A stretch of DNA of 35,843 nt from Apostichopus parvimensis (taxonomy: Eukaryota > Echinodermata > Holothuroidea > Aspidochirotida > Stichopodidae). Positions 1 through 11,500 of this stretch are shown piece by piece. Both the position numbers and the translations under genes were made by a program. The notes below the pieces were generated by a model. It was given only the letters and a program-made list of their open reading frames with translations. It had not been told where the DNA came from and did not search any database. Positions within the stretch are counted from its first letter, which is position 1. Each line of letters starts with the position of its first letter. The DNA is taken from assembly GCA_000934455.1 (NCBI GenBank), contig KN888531.1, forward strand, positions 40,590 to 76,432, in the 5' to 3' direction.

Positions 1-280
1 GGGGCACTGGCAGACTGCGTCTCCCACCCATAAGAACCAACCGTCATCGCAATTCGTTTATTCCACGTGCAATAAGGCTTTACAATGATAACTTGAGCCG
101 TTAGGTCCTGCCTATGTGTGTTTTATTGTTCGATTGTTTAATGTTTTATCGTTCCGTTCTATCCCTGTGTTTCATATTTGTAACATAGCCATATTTTTGT
201 ACTGTCTTTTACATTTTATGTGCAAGATCTTAATTCCTTCATTGGAGTAATAAAGTTCTACTTATCTTATCTTATCTTAG
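1..280 (+). mobile_element. 3' end of a LINE (non-LTR retrotransposon), truncated by the window edge
   Basis: The ORF2-like C-terminus at 3-104 is followed by about 150 nt of AT-rich 3'UTR, AATAAAG near 249, and a (CTTAT)n terminus ending at about 279. A short tandem repeat at the 3' end is typical of several LINE clades, and the orientation matches the ORF fragment. The element lies upstream of the inferred promoter of the SBNO-like gene. Confidence 0.6.
3..104 (+). pseudogene. C-terminal fragment of a non-LTR retrotransposon reverse transcriptase ORF
   Basis: Frame 3 is open from the window edge to a TAG at 102-104. It reads ...RTNRHRNSFIPRAIRLYN and then a few residues to the stop. The SFIPRAIRLYN-type ending is a common C-terminus of invertebrate LINE ORF2 proteins, downstream of the reverse transcriptase domain. 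Only about 33 residues lie in the window, so clade and integrity cannot be judged. An AT-rich tail with a short tandem repeat follows, as expected for a LINE 3' end. Confidence 0.6.
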
Positions 281-780
281 TTCACCCTCCCCTCTGTTCC
301 TTTGCCAACCTAGGTCTCATGAATGCTGCCCAGTATCTCTTCCCCTCCCGATGAAATTAGCTAAAACACTCCCAAACAGTTATCCATGTACCTAAGTTGT
401 ACACAGTATCCTTAGTACATGCCCAGAAAAGTGATAGCCCAGGAGAAAAAGGTGATTGGTCCCTTGTAAGCAGTTAAGCTTACTATTGCACATGTAGAAT
501 GTAGATCTTTACCCAAAGCAAGATACAACATAGGAATGCTGACACATGTTACCAGTCCTCTCAAGGTAAATATCCCACTCTTGTACCAGGTCCAATGTAC
601 TTCCTGTGACTTAAAAATTACTGATGCAACCATAATGGTTGGTATTTGTTATTAACTAAGGAAATAGTTACAAAAGGAAAAAAAAGGAAGAAGAAAAAAC
701 AAAAATAACAATTTGCATTATCTAATGGTGTCTAAAAGAACCGGTAGATTGCCGAAACGAAACGGTATCTTTAGGGCTAC
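281..780. other. Intergenic stretch, nothing recognised
   Basis: No coding-like reading frame, RNA gene or terminal repeat was seen. The stretch separates the LINE 3' end from the inferred promoter. A purine-rich run lies near 676-700. Confidence 0.5.
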
Positions 781-782
781 CG

Positions 783-852
783 TATAAAACAGCAGAACCG
801 GAAGTAAAATTCAAGCGCGAAACAGCTGTCTATACAACTTCGCCAATCGCAG
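783..852 (+). promoter_or_regulatory. Inferred promoter and non-coding first exon of the SBNO-like gene
   Basis: Seen: TATAAAA at 783-789, an ETS-type CCGGAAGT at 798-805, an E2F-like GCGCGAAA at 815-822, CCAAT at 843-847, and a splice donor CAG|GTACGT at 852/853. The coding exon starts at 2137 with a clear acceptor (TTCTTTCAG) only 22 nt before its ATG, so an upstream non-coding exon is required. This donor is the best I found. ETS, E2F and CCAAT sites together are typical of growth- and S-phase-controlled promoters. The transcription start site is unknown, and the TATA match could be chance. Confidence 0.4.
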
Positions 853-2136
853 GTACGTTCCTAAACATGTAGTGGCATGAGTGCTGTGTTGAGTATATTG
901 TGTTGGTATTGATACATTTATCTGTTGAACTGTACCGAAATAAGGCTCGCAGTTGTTACTGAATGTTACAAAAGTGTTTTCCTATTTTCGACTGTGAGAC
1001 CGACATGTCTTGATTCCATCATCCGTGAGTTATGCATTAATAGGTGTGAAGTTTGCATAGCCAATATGAATTATGACTGGTTTGATAGCCTAACCAAACT
1101 GTCACTGTCTATTTGTCAGGCCTAACCAAATAAGTAATATCTATCATGGAGCAGCCATAGTCCATCCATTACTAAGCCTAGCTCTTAGAAAAGGTCTGGC
1201 TATAATTCATGGGTCACATAAGAAATCATGTGGAGTTTTGGGTTTGTTAGAAATGGCTGAAAGCTCTACCCAGTAGACCTAGGCTAAGTTTAGGTTAGGG
1301 CCTACACTAACCAAATTAAAGTGAGTAGCATGGATACTTCGAAGTTCGGACACCTAAGCCTTAAAACACCCAAAAACTATAACTTCCTTTTATTGACAAA
1401 TATGTAAGTACATACTTGCACACGGTCATTTTTGAGAGAAAATAACAATAGCTTCGTATTTTTTCGTGAAATTGGCTCTTGTTGTAGGTTGTCATGGTGA
1501 AATCGTGGATTTCTTAGGGGTGTCCGAACTTCGCAGTGTTCCGAACTTCGCAATACTGACTATAATACTACTATAGGCTTATATGTAAGGCATAGGCCTT
1601 AGTGTTACTGGGCCTAGGCCTATGTTATGTATTCATAATAGTCCACAAACAACTTTACACCAGAATGTTTCTCAAGGGAGGGTTTCAGCCACCACAATTG
1701 AATTTCGCTAGGATGATAAAATGACCAACAGACATGAAATCGCCCTTGGTAGATTATATTTAGGCCTAAATATTATAATGTCAATCAATGAATAGAGAGC
1801 CACCATGATTTTGGATCATACATTTTCAATGCAGAAACCCTACAAATATGACAAAGAAAGATAAGTAGCCAATAGTAGATGGCCCTAAGTTTGTTCACTG
1901 TCGTATTAAAGCTTGTGATGTATCAATAATACCTACAAAAGGCATAAATGTGTTGTGTAGTTTATTTCAACTAACCTATTTTTACCTTTTTATCTTTCAT
2001 TCAAAGTATAAATGTCCTACAGTTGTCTCTTTGTCCCATTTATCAACAGATAGCAAATGTTAAACACGTATTGAATCATCAAGGGATTAGATAATGTTAA
2101 AAATGCCTAACAGTAGTTTGATGAATCTTCTTTCAG
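853..2136 (+). other. Intron 1 (inferred): MITE plus AGGCCTA-rich sequence
   Basis: It runs from the inferred donor at 853 to the acceptor at 2136. Apart from the TA-flanked MITE it holds several AGGCCTA words (about 1560-1770), a word common in echinoderm DNA. No coding signal. Confidence 0.4.
1337..1553. mobile_element. Small TA-flanked inverted-repeat element (MITE) in intron 1
   Basis: CGAAGTTCGGACACC at 1340-1354 is matched in inverse by GGTGTCCGAACTTCG at 1519-1533. A second inverse copy of GAAGTTCGGA sits at the right end (1541-1550). Placing the ends at 1337 and 1553 leaves TA on both sides (1335-1336 and 1554-1555), which suits a Tc1/mariner-type non-autonomous element of 217 bp. 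It has no coding capacity. The superfamily is inferred only from the TA duplication. Confidence 0.5.
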
Positions 2137-2580
2137 TAGAGAGCATCCCACAGAGAAAATGGACCAGGCAACTCACAATCAGTCATCACTACGTAGAGAG
2201 GAGGGAGTTAACTATGCACAAGTGCTTCAGACTATAGCAATGTCCAGCCCGGCTCATGCCGTTATGGGACAATTGCCGGCAAATCTCATGTCACCCCCAA
2301 CTGCTGCTCTCCAACATGTTAACTGGGCTGCTAACCACGTAAACACAAACCAAGTTCCTTTCAGAACACCAGAAAAGGCCGGAAGTTATGGAAATCAGAT
2401 TATTCCTGGACAAAAAACACCTAGTCCCAATGGAATATATCAAATGTTATCTCCTACTTCTCAGTACATTCAAATGATGCAAATTTCACCTGGAATGACT
2501 TCAGGGACTTCCCCACTTCGTCCTGATATACAGGAAGAATTGAAACGTCTCTCGGAAGAAGGACTTGAAGAGAACATAAG
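2137..2580 (+). CDS. SBNO-like exon 1 (coding): start codon and disordered N-terminus, residues 1-140
   Basis: Acceptor TTCTTTCAG at 2136; donor AAG|GTATGA at 2580. The ATG at 2159 is the first in the exon and opens the only long frame that joins exon 2 (phase 2). The peptide is low complexity, rich in Q, N, P and S, with no domain. It has eight Ser/Thr-Pro sites (S30, S45, T70, T87, S89, S98, S110, S118); TPEK and SPLR fit the full CDK consensus. Residues 123-140 look helical. Confidence 0.85.
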
Positions 2581-5500
2581 GTATGAACATTTCTTTGGCT
2601 TGAGTCTTAGCCAAATATGTCAAGTAACTGGTTATGAACTATGAATACATATTTTAGACCTTCTTGTCATTTTTATCTTTTCACCAATTTGACATGTCTA
2701 TGTAGTACATATACTTGAATAGAATATTTTTTTAGAAATTTAAGTAAATACTCTTTGCCATTTCTCCTCCATTAGAGAAAATCTGTCAGACATTTCCTAA
2801 CTCTAAAAGTTACTGTAACATTGTTAAGTCAGCAAACATTAACTAAATCCACCTGCAAAATCTGCAATCCTTTATCAATAAGAGTTTGAACTATTGGTGA
2901 GATTGAAGCCTGTGGGTAGGAATACAAAAGTGTGAGTATAGGCTGTGAATCTGCTACATGAACCCTGCAACACCTACAGTATCCCTGTTGAGGAGATGAA
3001 AAAAAAATATCAAATCCGTCTGTATGCTACATATTTGATTTGTAGATAGATCTGTGAATTCAGGCTTGGATATTTCCTGGCCGGGCGGGAAATAATAGTA
3101 AATACCGGGAAATATTGGTGAAAACAAAATCATGTGAAAAACAACTATACAGTAGTTAAGTGAGCACTAATTACACTGATTTGCGTGAAATAGTGTCTGT
3201 TATCCAGTAAAACTCAATTATAGTATTATAACTTACTGATTAGTTTCATCTAATTATTCCTCTGATTATTAAAGTTCCTAAAGCTAAGCTGTTACAACAC
3301 CTTTGCATTCATGAATAAACAATTTGAAAACATGAAAAATATTCAGTTGTTTAACATTTGCCAGTATTTCCCACCTGTGGTTAATATAATAAATCATAAG
3401 TTTCCTCACTCCTTAATTTAGCATTCTAATATACTTGCTATGTTGTCATTTCTTCCCAAACTGTGTATCAGACATCTTGAGATTCTTTACATAAATTCAT
3501 TCCTTTCATCACAGAATTTAGAAAGTAGTAAACAGCTCAAGTTGTAATGGTGGTGCAATAAGATTTTCAGGTTCAAAACAAGGAAAGTGATGATCTTCAA
3601 CCACTGTTTTTAAAATCCATTACCATGATTGAAAGTAATGCTTTGAATACCGATCCTGTTATTGTTTTATCTGTTACAGTGCTGAAGTTTTCTCTTCATA
3701 TAAAGCCAGAGTAACGATTCCAGGAGCCATTGTTCATCCGGGGGACATTGTTGAGGCATCTTCTCTTGCTGTTAGTATCTTACACTTGTTGCCGTTCAGT
3801 ATAAGAATGATTTACATTGATTTGTCAACGCAGAGATAGGCGCAACACTGGCTAATGAAGTCTTAAAATCAATGATTTGACAATTTTAGATAATTTCTAC
3901 TATTGCAACATGTTATAGGGAAAGAATTAAATAGTCAGTATGTATTTTCAGATTTCTGGTTCATTGGTGATAGTTTGTGATAATATAATATATAATTTGG
4001 CAACTTATGATAGAGTATGGATTGTATTGTGTTACAATCCAATGATCTTTCTATGAAGGTATGTGAAGGTCGGATTGGCTGGATCGAGTGGTAAACTAAG
4101 CACTCAAAGTTATACTTTTTATTCCAGTATGTTATTGTTTTCATGACCCTTAGACATCTAGGAAGAAACAAATTGGAATTGCTAGATGACCTTTGACCTT
4201 ATGTCATTATTGTCCCCTTGTCGTTATTATTATTAATATGTTATGATATTCATAAAATTTACCTACATTGTTTTCATAAATGCAGGCTGTTCCTCTACCG
4301 AGACCAACCTACAACCTTGCTGCATCTATACCATGTGAACTAATAGAGGGAGGCAAATTGAGTAGTCTTCAGCTAGAAGGGATACTGTTTGCTGTAAGTG
4401 TTTTGTTATTTGTTTTCCTTCTAAATTAAAAATGATTGAGGAGCACTTTAGAGTGGTTGTACTGCAGTCTGCATGCAGGATTGAACTCATGTCAAAATGG
4501 GAAATAAGATCATTAATACTTGCATTAAGCATTTCCATTCAGTTATAAAAAGCAGCATAAAATATTCATGTAAAAAGTAATTAAGTCTGAGTAGCTATAA
4601 GACTGTCTGACTATCATTTGGGAAAAAAAAGGTTTTATAGTGAGATGGTTCCTATAATCATGTTTCCTCATCAATTGGTGCATTATGATTTATTATTTCA
4701 CTTTTATTGTTGCTCAGATTCAGTAGTTAGGACATTAAATATTGATCCTCTTTTGTTACTTTCCAGTGCCAGCGACATCAAACCATCCTCCCAAATGAAA
4801 GCAGAGCTGGGTTTTTCATCGGAGATGCAGCGGGCGTTGGTAAAGGAAGACAGGTAGGCTGGACAGGTTGATAGGATCATTTGTGGTATTTGTGTTGGAG
4901 AAATACGTAGTAAATTAAATATGGAATATCTGGACATAATTCAGTGTTTACAAGTGGATAGCAATTTTCTCAGTTCCAAAACACTGAAAGCACTATGGAT
5001 TTGTATACCAAAAAAATTGATACATCTTTGGACGTATGGCAGTTAGGTTACTTTCGCATAGCAATTTGTGATGCAATACTGGATAAATTATTTCCTGAAT
5101 ATGATTTGAATCATTCAAGAAATTTGTTTTTAGCTCTGAAGTTTTTTCCTTAATACTAAGCAATTGACTATATTTTCATGTATTTGGTACAGTTCAGACA
5201 AATACTTCATGTCATGTTAAAGTGTTTTGCCACGATGGAAAACTACCTTGTGCTGCTGCATTATTTGAAATTAATTTTAAAATTATTTTACTGATGATTG
5301 ATGACATTATTATGTTGTTTGAAGCATAAAGGGCTTTGCATACAATACGCTTGTGAACTTCAAGTACATTAAACATTTAATGTTAAACATTAAAGTTTAG
5401 ATGCTTGTGATGAAAAGTATGCAAGATTTAAGTTAGGTTTTATGAAGTATCTGGCAAAAAAATTATGCTCAAATCTCTCAAATTTGAATTTGTTTACTCC

Positions 5501-8500
5501 AACTTTCACTGACCAATTATCTGACATCTATGCATTGTATTTGTTACAAATTAAACAAAAAAACCAAACACAAATATTTCATATGACAATGAATTGTTAT
5601 GAATAAAAATGTCACAGCATTTGGCTATAGTACTTATGTTGTTTGAAGAGAAAGTACATCTGTAATTTCATAGTAGTAAATGACTCAACAAGAAACTCTA
5701 AATAAATCATACATTATTATAAATATATTATATAATAACATATTATTATGGTACAGTAAAAAAACTAACCTTATACAAGCTCCACTTTCCTAGACCTCCG
5801 CAGCTTTCCGTTCAGAAATGTTTGCCTTCTGTTTCAAGTTTAAGATTACTCTTTACCTATATTAATTAAATTTTATCTTATTTTATTCTTTTTCTGTTCT
5901 TGAAGTAGAAGTAAGATCTTGAATCTTGTACTGCAAAAATTTTCTCTTCCTGTCATGTCAGAAATAGTTCAAAACACATATAACATCTCAATCATGTATT
6001 GAAAAATCTAAAAATGTACTATCCATTGAATTTTGTATGCTGTGGTTTTAAACATCAGTGTGGCAATGTTTTGTTGTCGAGTACTGCCAGTTATTTGAGT
6101 GTTACGCTTTAATATCCTCTTTGATCAAACTGATGTAATAATAATTACATTCTTGCATTTCAGATTGCTGGCATAATTCTCGACAACTTTGGCAGAGGCA
6201 GAATGAAGCACATTTGGTTCAGTATTTCATCTGATCTTAAAGTAGATGCTCAGAGGTAAGGGAAAGAGATCATCTTCTTTGCTATGAAATTGCTGGTCTA
6301 CTAGTTTGTACTTTTTTCTTGTGATATGATTTTATTACAACTATTTTTGTACTGCTAAATATTTAAACAGTGGCATATGGGGGGTGTGGCAGTAGGTAGG
6401 GACTGGAGGACTTCATTCATCTCGGGGTGTGAGGCATTGACGTACATAGCATTTGGGTGTGGTGGGCTTGGGGAAGGTTTGAAATGAAGCATTTTGTAAA
6501 GAATTGAGTGTAGCAGGGGGAGTAGGTGTTGATGTCTATAATTAAGTCTAAGTGCAATGTCATACCTATCACTACTTTTGAATTTTGAGTTGGGTTGAAA
6601 AAGGGCCCTCTTCCTTCGTTACCATGCTTTTATATCTAACTAGTATGAATGATCATGCATGTGCCAGATATTTGCCTTGTAGAATTGCCAACATTCTAGC
6701 CAATGGCCCTTTTTTCTATTGAATTTAATACTGCTGCTTCTGCTAGGGAGCTGGCGCGGTGGGAGTGGCAGTCAATTGACTGTAGAACAGGCTTAATACG
6801 AATATAACAAATCTATCATCTGTGCTACAAACCCTTGGATCACTGTGGTGTCATTACTGCAGAGGTGTCAGCAGAAAATGATAAAGCAGTGATGAGTTTG
6901 TTTATCATTATGTGTGTATCTAACTATAGCAATATCGAGGTAAATAATTTTTTTTAGAGATTTTGTATTGATTTTGTATTGATCTTTCATTAATTTATTA
7001 TTGATTTTTCATTGATTTATGATGTTTCTGTTTGTAATGTTTACAGAGACTTCCATGATATTGGTTGTCACATCAAAGTTATAGAAGGCTGCCAGCAACT
7101 GGACAGAGAAACCAGGTAAGGGTAAAGAATAATCATTTTACTAAACGGTATGAATGTAAATAATACATTGCATTGATCAGCAATATTCTGTTGAAAATTT
7201 AAACATTGATTAGTTTCTTGAGGATGTAATGTCAAAGCCTATTTTTCATAATTATTCATACTGGATTGATGTAAAATTTGATAACACTATCTATCAAATA
7301 TTATCAGGGTTATATGTTAAAATAATCAAAGGTTTTGAACTTAAACATCAATTTGGTTGTGCATAATATTTATCTGAAATTTTGTTTTTGCAGCAAGGAT
7401 ATAACTGTAAACCAATGATATATTTAACAAGGAAATAATCAAGGAATAAACTCTTCCTAGTTTATTCAGTACATTCTTTTCGTGACCAATAATAAAATTT
7501 AATGAAGTTTAATAATCCAATTGTTTTACAAACAGTACTAATTCCTTGATTCGTCTTCTTCCCTGTTTCAGAGCCTTTGGTTTACCGTCGGACTTTAAAT
7601 CTGGAGTAGTATTCAGTACTTATGCAACATTGGTGTCTTCTGTGCAGAGAGGTGGTAAGCAAGATTAGTAGTACATAATCAAGCAGGTTCCTTCCTACAG
7701 AATCAATGTTTCTGTTCAAGCACAATGACAACCAACTGCATTTGATGTCCAGTGTCAAAATGTATTCCAATCTCAACAATTTGCCTTGAGTTTGATCCAA
7801 GAAAACATTCATATTTAAGATGCCCACATGTAAATGTTTAAGCATAGCCCATCCCCCCGCTCAAAAAAATTATCGAAAAGAAAAGGGGAAAAAATAAGAA
7901 ACAAGGATGAAGTCTGTAACAAATTATTGGAGTGTTATACTTGCAGCTGTTTGGATTATCAAATGTTGAAGCAAATTAGAAATGCCTTTCTCTAGCTGAT
8001 TCATTTTTTATTATTCCATTTACTGTTGTACTGTAGGTTCTATGTGGAGCAGTCGTCAGAGCAGACTACAACAGCTGATGGACTGGTGTGGACGAGAACA
8101 GTTCGATGGCTGTTTAATATTTGACGAATGTCATAAGGCCAAAAACTTTATTCCTGTAAGTATTCATAAGTCACAGGTCATCGTCAAACTTTTAACTTCG
8201 TAAATATTCATTAACCTGTCATCCGAGTTGGGCAATTTTTATCGGCAATCTCTGATTGGCTCAGAATAACAAAGAGCCCAAAAAATATACCAAAACTAGT
8301 GAAATTAGTGAACTAGTGAAAAAAATAGTAAAGTAGTGCAAAAGGTGGTAAACAACATCTTACCAAGTTTGTTTTATGTAGGAGATGATGTTTTGTTTTT
8401 TCAAAGCAAAACTAAGAAGGAATTAAATATTCCCCAATGTGCATTAACATTTCAGAGAACAAACAGACACACATTCCAATCTGTGATTTTTTTCAAAAAC

Positions 8501-11500
8501 GCCAAATGCTTGGCTTTAAGTACACAGGGGATCTGTACTTGGATCATATTGTAATGGCCGTAGTAACTTTCAACAGAGATGTGTAGGTTATGACCTCATT
8601 GCCTTCAATTAGCTATGAAATGATTTTGATGTTAGATGTTGTAAACAACAACAATAAAATTTCCAGATGTGTATCATAAAGTCTTTCATTGGTTCTGTTC
8701 AATTTGTTGCAAGTAAAGTTTTGACATTTCCTTTTACAGGGCAATGAGAAGAATAGCACTAAAGTTGCAATGGCAGTTACAACAATACAGAGGTATGAAT
8801 AATTATAATTTCATGATCAGTACAATTATTAATTTTTATTATAAGCACAGCAAGGTTAAATTATGCTAAGTTTCTAGTCTAATGAAAAAGTTAACAAATA
8901 TATTTTACGTTACTGCAAACCTCTCAGGTCTCAAGTATGAAACATGTTGGTAAAATGGTCAACCTAACACAGCTGAATAGTTATGTGAGTAATAATTAGG
9001 AAGAAAGTGTATTTTTACATGTCAAGCATTACAAATTGTCAGTAGATATTAATTTTGCTGTTTCCATGTAATATTTATCTTCAGATTATTGGTATAATTT
9101 ACAGTTTACATTTCATGAATGTACATGTCAATTTAATATTTACTTTTAGTCTTTCATTGACTTTAAGTGACATAAATGAATCCAACACAGAATGTCTGTT
9201 GACTGATTTCGATGTCTTTTTGCAGAATGCTTCCAAAGGCCCGGGTAGTGTACTGTAGTGCTACAGGGGTATCAGATGTAAAGAATATGGTACGTAATGC
9301 CCTACAGCATAATTGTCGTAAACCTTTGTTTGAATGTCAAGAAAAGACTTTAAGTAATAGAGAGCAGAAAATTACATGCAGAAATTAAAACCTTGGATGT
9401 TATGAGACGTAATAGCTTGGGTGCTGTTATCATGTGAAAGAGGATAGTTTGGTTCACACTGAAGACATTGTATTGTCAAGAACTGGTACAGAAGGGGGGA
9501 GAGTAAGGGGAAGACCAGGGTTGTAGCCATGGTGGGTGGCGCTGGGCGGGCCCATCCTGCACTCGAAGCATGTGCTGGGACTCAGCAGAAATAGTCTGTC
9601 CCGTCCGGCATGATTTTGGCCTTATGCTGAACTGAATCAGTCCAATAATGCACATTATGTTACCTTGCAAGTTCAGTGGGTTAAAGTGGGTTTAAGTCTT
9701 GACCATGTTTGTTGTGGGGGGGTCACATATCAATTTGTTTGTTGTGCCCTGCAAATACCTAAAACGTACAGTAGGAGCTTCTCTGTACCTCTGCCGGACC
9801 CTAGCCGGTACACACTGCGCTTCGCCAATTCCAATGTAGTGCCCGCCACTAAAATTGCCCTAGCTACAATCCTGGAAAAGATCATTGTGCCTTCTGTTTG
9901 CTTATGCATGTGTTTATAATTAGTTTTATGCTTAAGGGTCATTCTTTGTAGTGCAGGAGGCATTATAGAGTATTTCATTTGGTAAGAGTTTGTTTTCATT
10001 TAATCTTTTCTGTTTGCTCATCTAATGTTAGAGACCGGGGGGTTGGAAATGATTGAAAAAGTCCATAATTTAATCAAAACATTGAAACTTAATATTCAAA
10101 ACAACCGGAGAAGACCTAGATAGGTAAGGTCAATAAATGGAGGACACCAAGAGGTAGCAATTTTCTTTCAAAGTTTTTGATGGAACCATTAAATCTTTCA
10201 GGGCAATTAAGTCAATTTGCAAAGAAAGTTTTGCTTTACTATGGATCTAATACAAGTACATTAGTTCTATAGAGGGAACTATTGCTACACTCTGTAAACT
10301 TTTGTATGGTTTTTAATACCATCCACAGGTGAGGTCTTTGCCCTCTGTTGTAAACTTGAAACTACATAATCTATGTGACTCGTTCTAAATGTTTTGCCTT
10401 CTCTGTTGCAGGCATTTATGGAGAGACTCGGATTATGGGGTGAAGGTGCACCATTCAGCTCCTTCGATCATTTCTTGGAAAATATCAATCGTAGAGGCCT
10501 CGGTAAGACTTGTTGTCATATTATATAGGTTTAACTTTGTGTAAATACCTCGTAACAGTTTCCAAATTGTGTCATAAAGTTGAAAGTTGTCTCCAGCTCT
10601 GTCGACATTCACCCATCTTCACCAAATATCTTAACGTCGATGACTCACAAAAAACATGTTTGTTTATTGTTTGTCTGTTTTGCCTGCAGGAGCGGCCGAG
10701 ATGATGGCCATGGAAATGAAAGCTTCGGGAATTTACGTTGCGAGAGGACTCTGCTACAAAGATGCAGAGTTTGTGACGATAGAGGCAAATTTAACACCCG
10801 AGCAAGAGAAGATGTATGACACTGCGTGTCATTTATGGTGAGGTTTTTATCTCTGGTCCTGATTTATTTGTCGTCCAGTTTTATTTGATGGTCAGGTGAC
10901 AGTTATTCAGCCTATAAACACGATTAAACTAGTGTAGTTTAATTAAATCCAGTTTTGTTATGCAATGCATAGTTTAACTTTTACTTTGGCATTTTGTGTT
11001 GAATTTGCCACATTTTTGTGGTGCCATAGACAACATTGCTAGAAAGGATTATTTTAGTGCAAAAACTTTGCATAAAGTCTGCAAATAAACAGATAATATG
11101 CCATTTGTGGTTGTTACCATACATGTCACCTCATCTGGCTTGGTCATAGCATAGTAAAGCATTGGTTGGTGATCTTGTTGACAAGAAGTGTTTGGTGGTG
11201 GGGTGTTATATCTAATTTAAATATATAGATAACATTATTGCCAGATGTGTGATATTATGGTCACCATTTTAGCAAAAATGAGTTTGGCACTATGTCAATG
11301 TCATACTAATCTTTGTAGTGGCTGACATCGATTATTGCATGAATTAATATTGCACCAATAATGCCAGTAAATGGACAAAACCACTATTGAAACTGGTAAA
11401 TCACTGTGTGTTTAAGGACCTACTTAACTGTGTATTACTATCAGCAATAATGCAACTTCTAGTCAGTAACTGATATTTGGTGCTTTTACAGACAATAACA

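Larger units (their letters stand above)
2581..6163 (+). other. Introns 2-5 (between exons 1 and 5): no further features recognised
   Basis: AT-rich intron sequence between exons 1, 2, 3, 4 and 5. Short open frames at 3935-4171, 4326-4538 and 4618-4937 are intron or exon shadows. GGGAAATA words at 3082-3115 hint at a decayed repeat, not resolved. Confidence 0.5.
6256..9225 (+). other. Introns between exons 5 and 10: no further features recognised
   Basis: Apart from exons 6-9 these are plain AT-rich introns. A G-rich stretch lies at 6375-6530 and a low-complexity (TTGATTTTTCAT)-like stretch at 6955-7025. Confidence 0.5.

Noticed and set aside
412..633. 73-codon minus-strand frame near the window start
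   Set aside because: Hydrophobic but without family match, splice logic or promoter; typical of chance in AT-rich DNA.
9476..9999. Overlapping frames on both strands in intron 10
   Set aside because: They lie in the hAT-like MITE and show no protein-family match.
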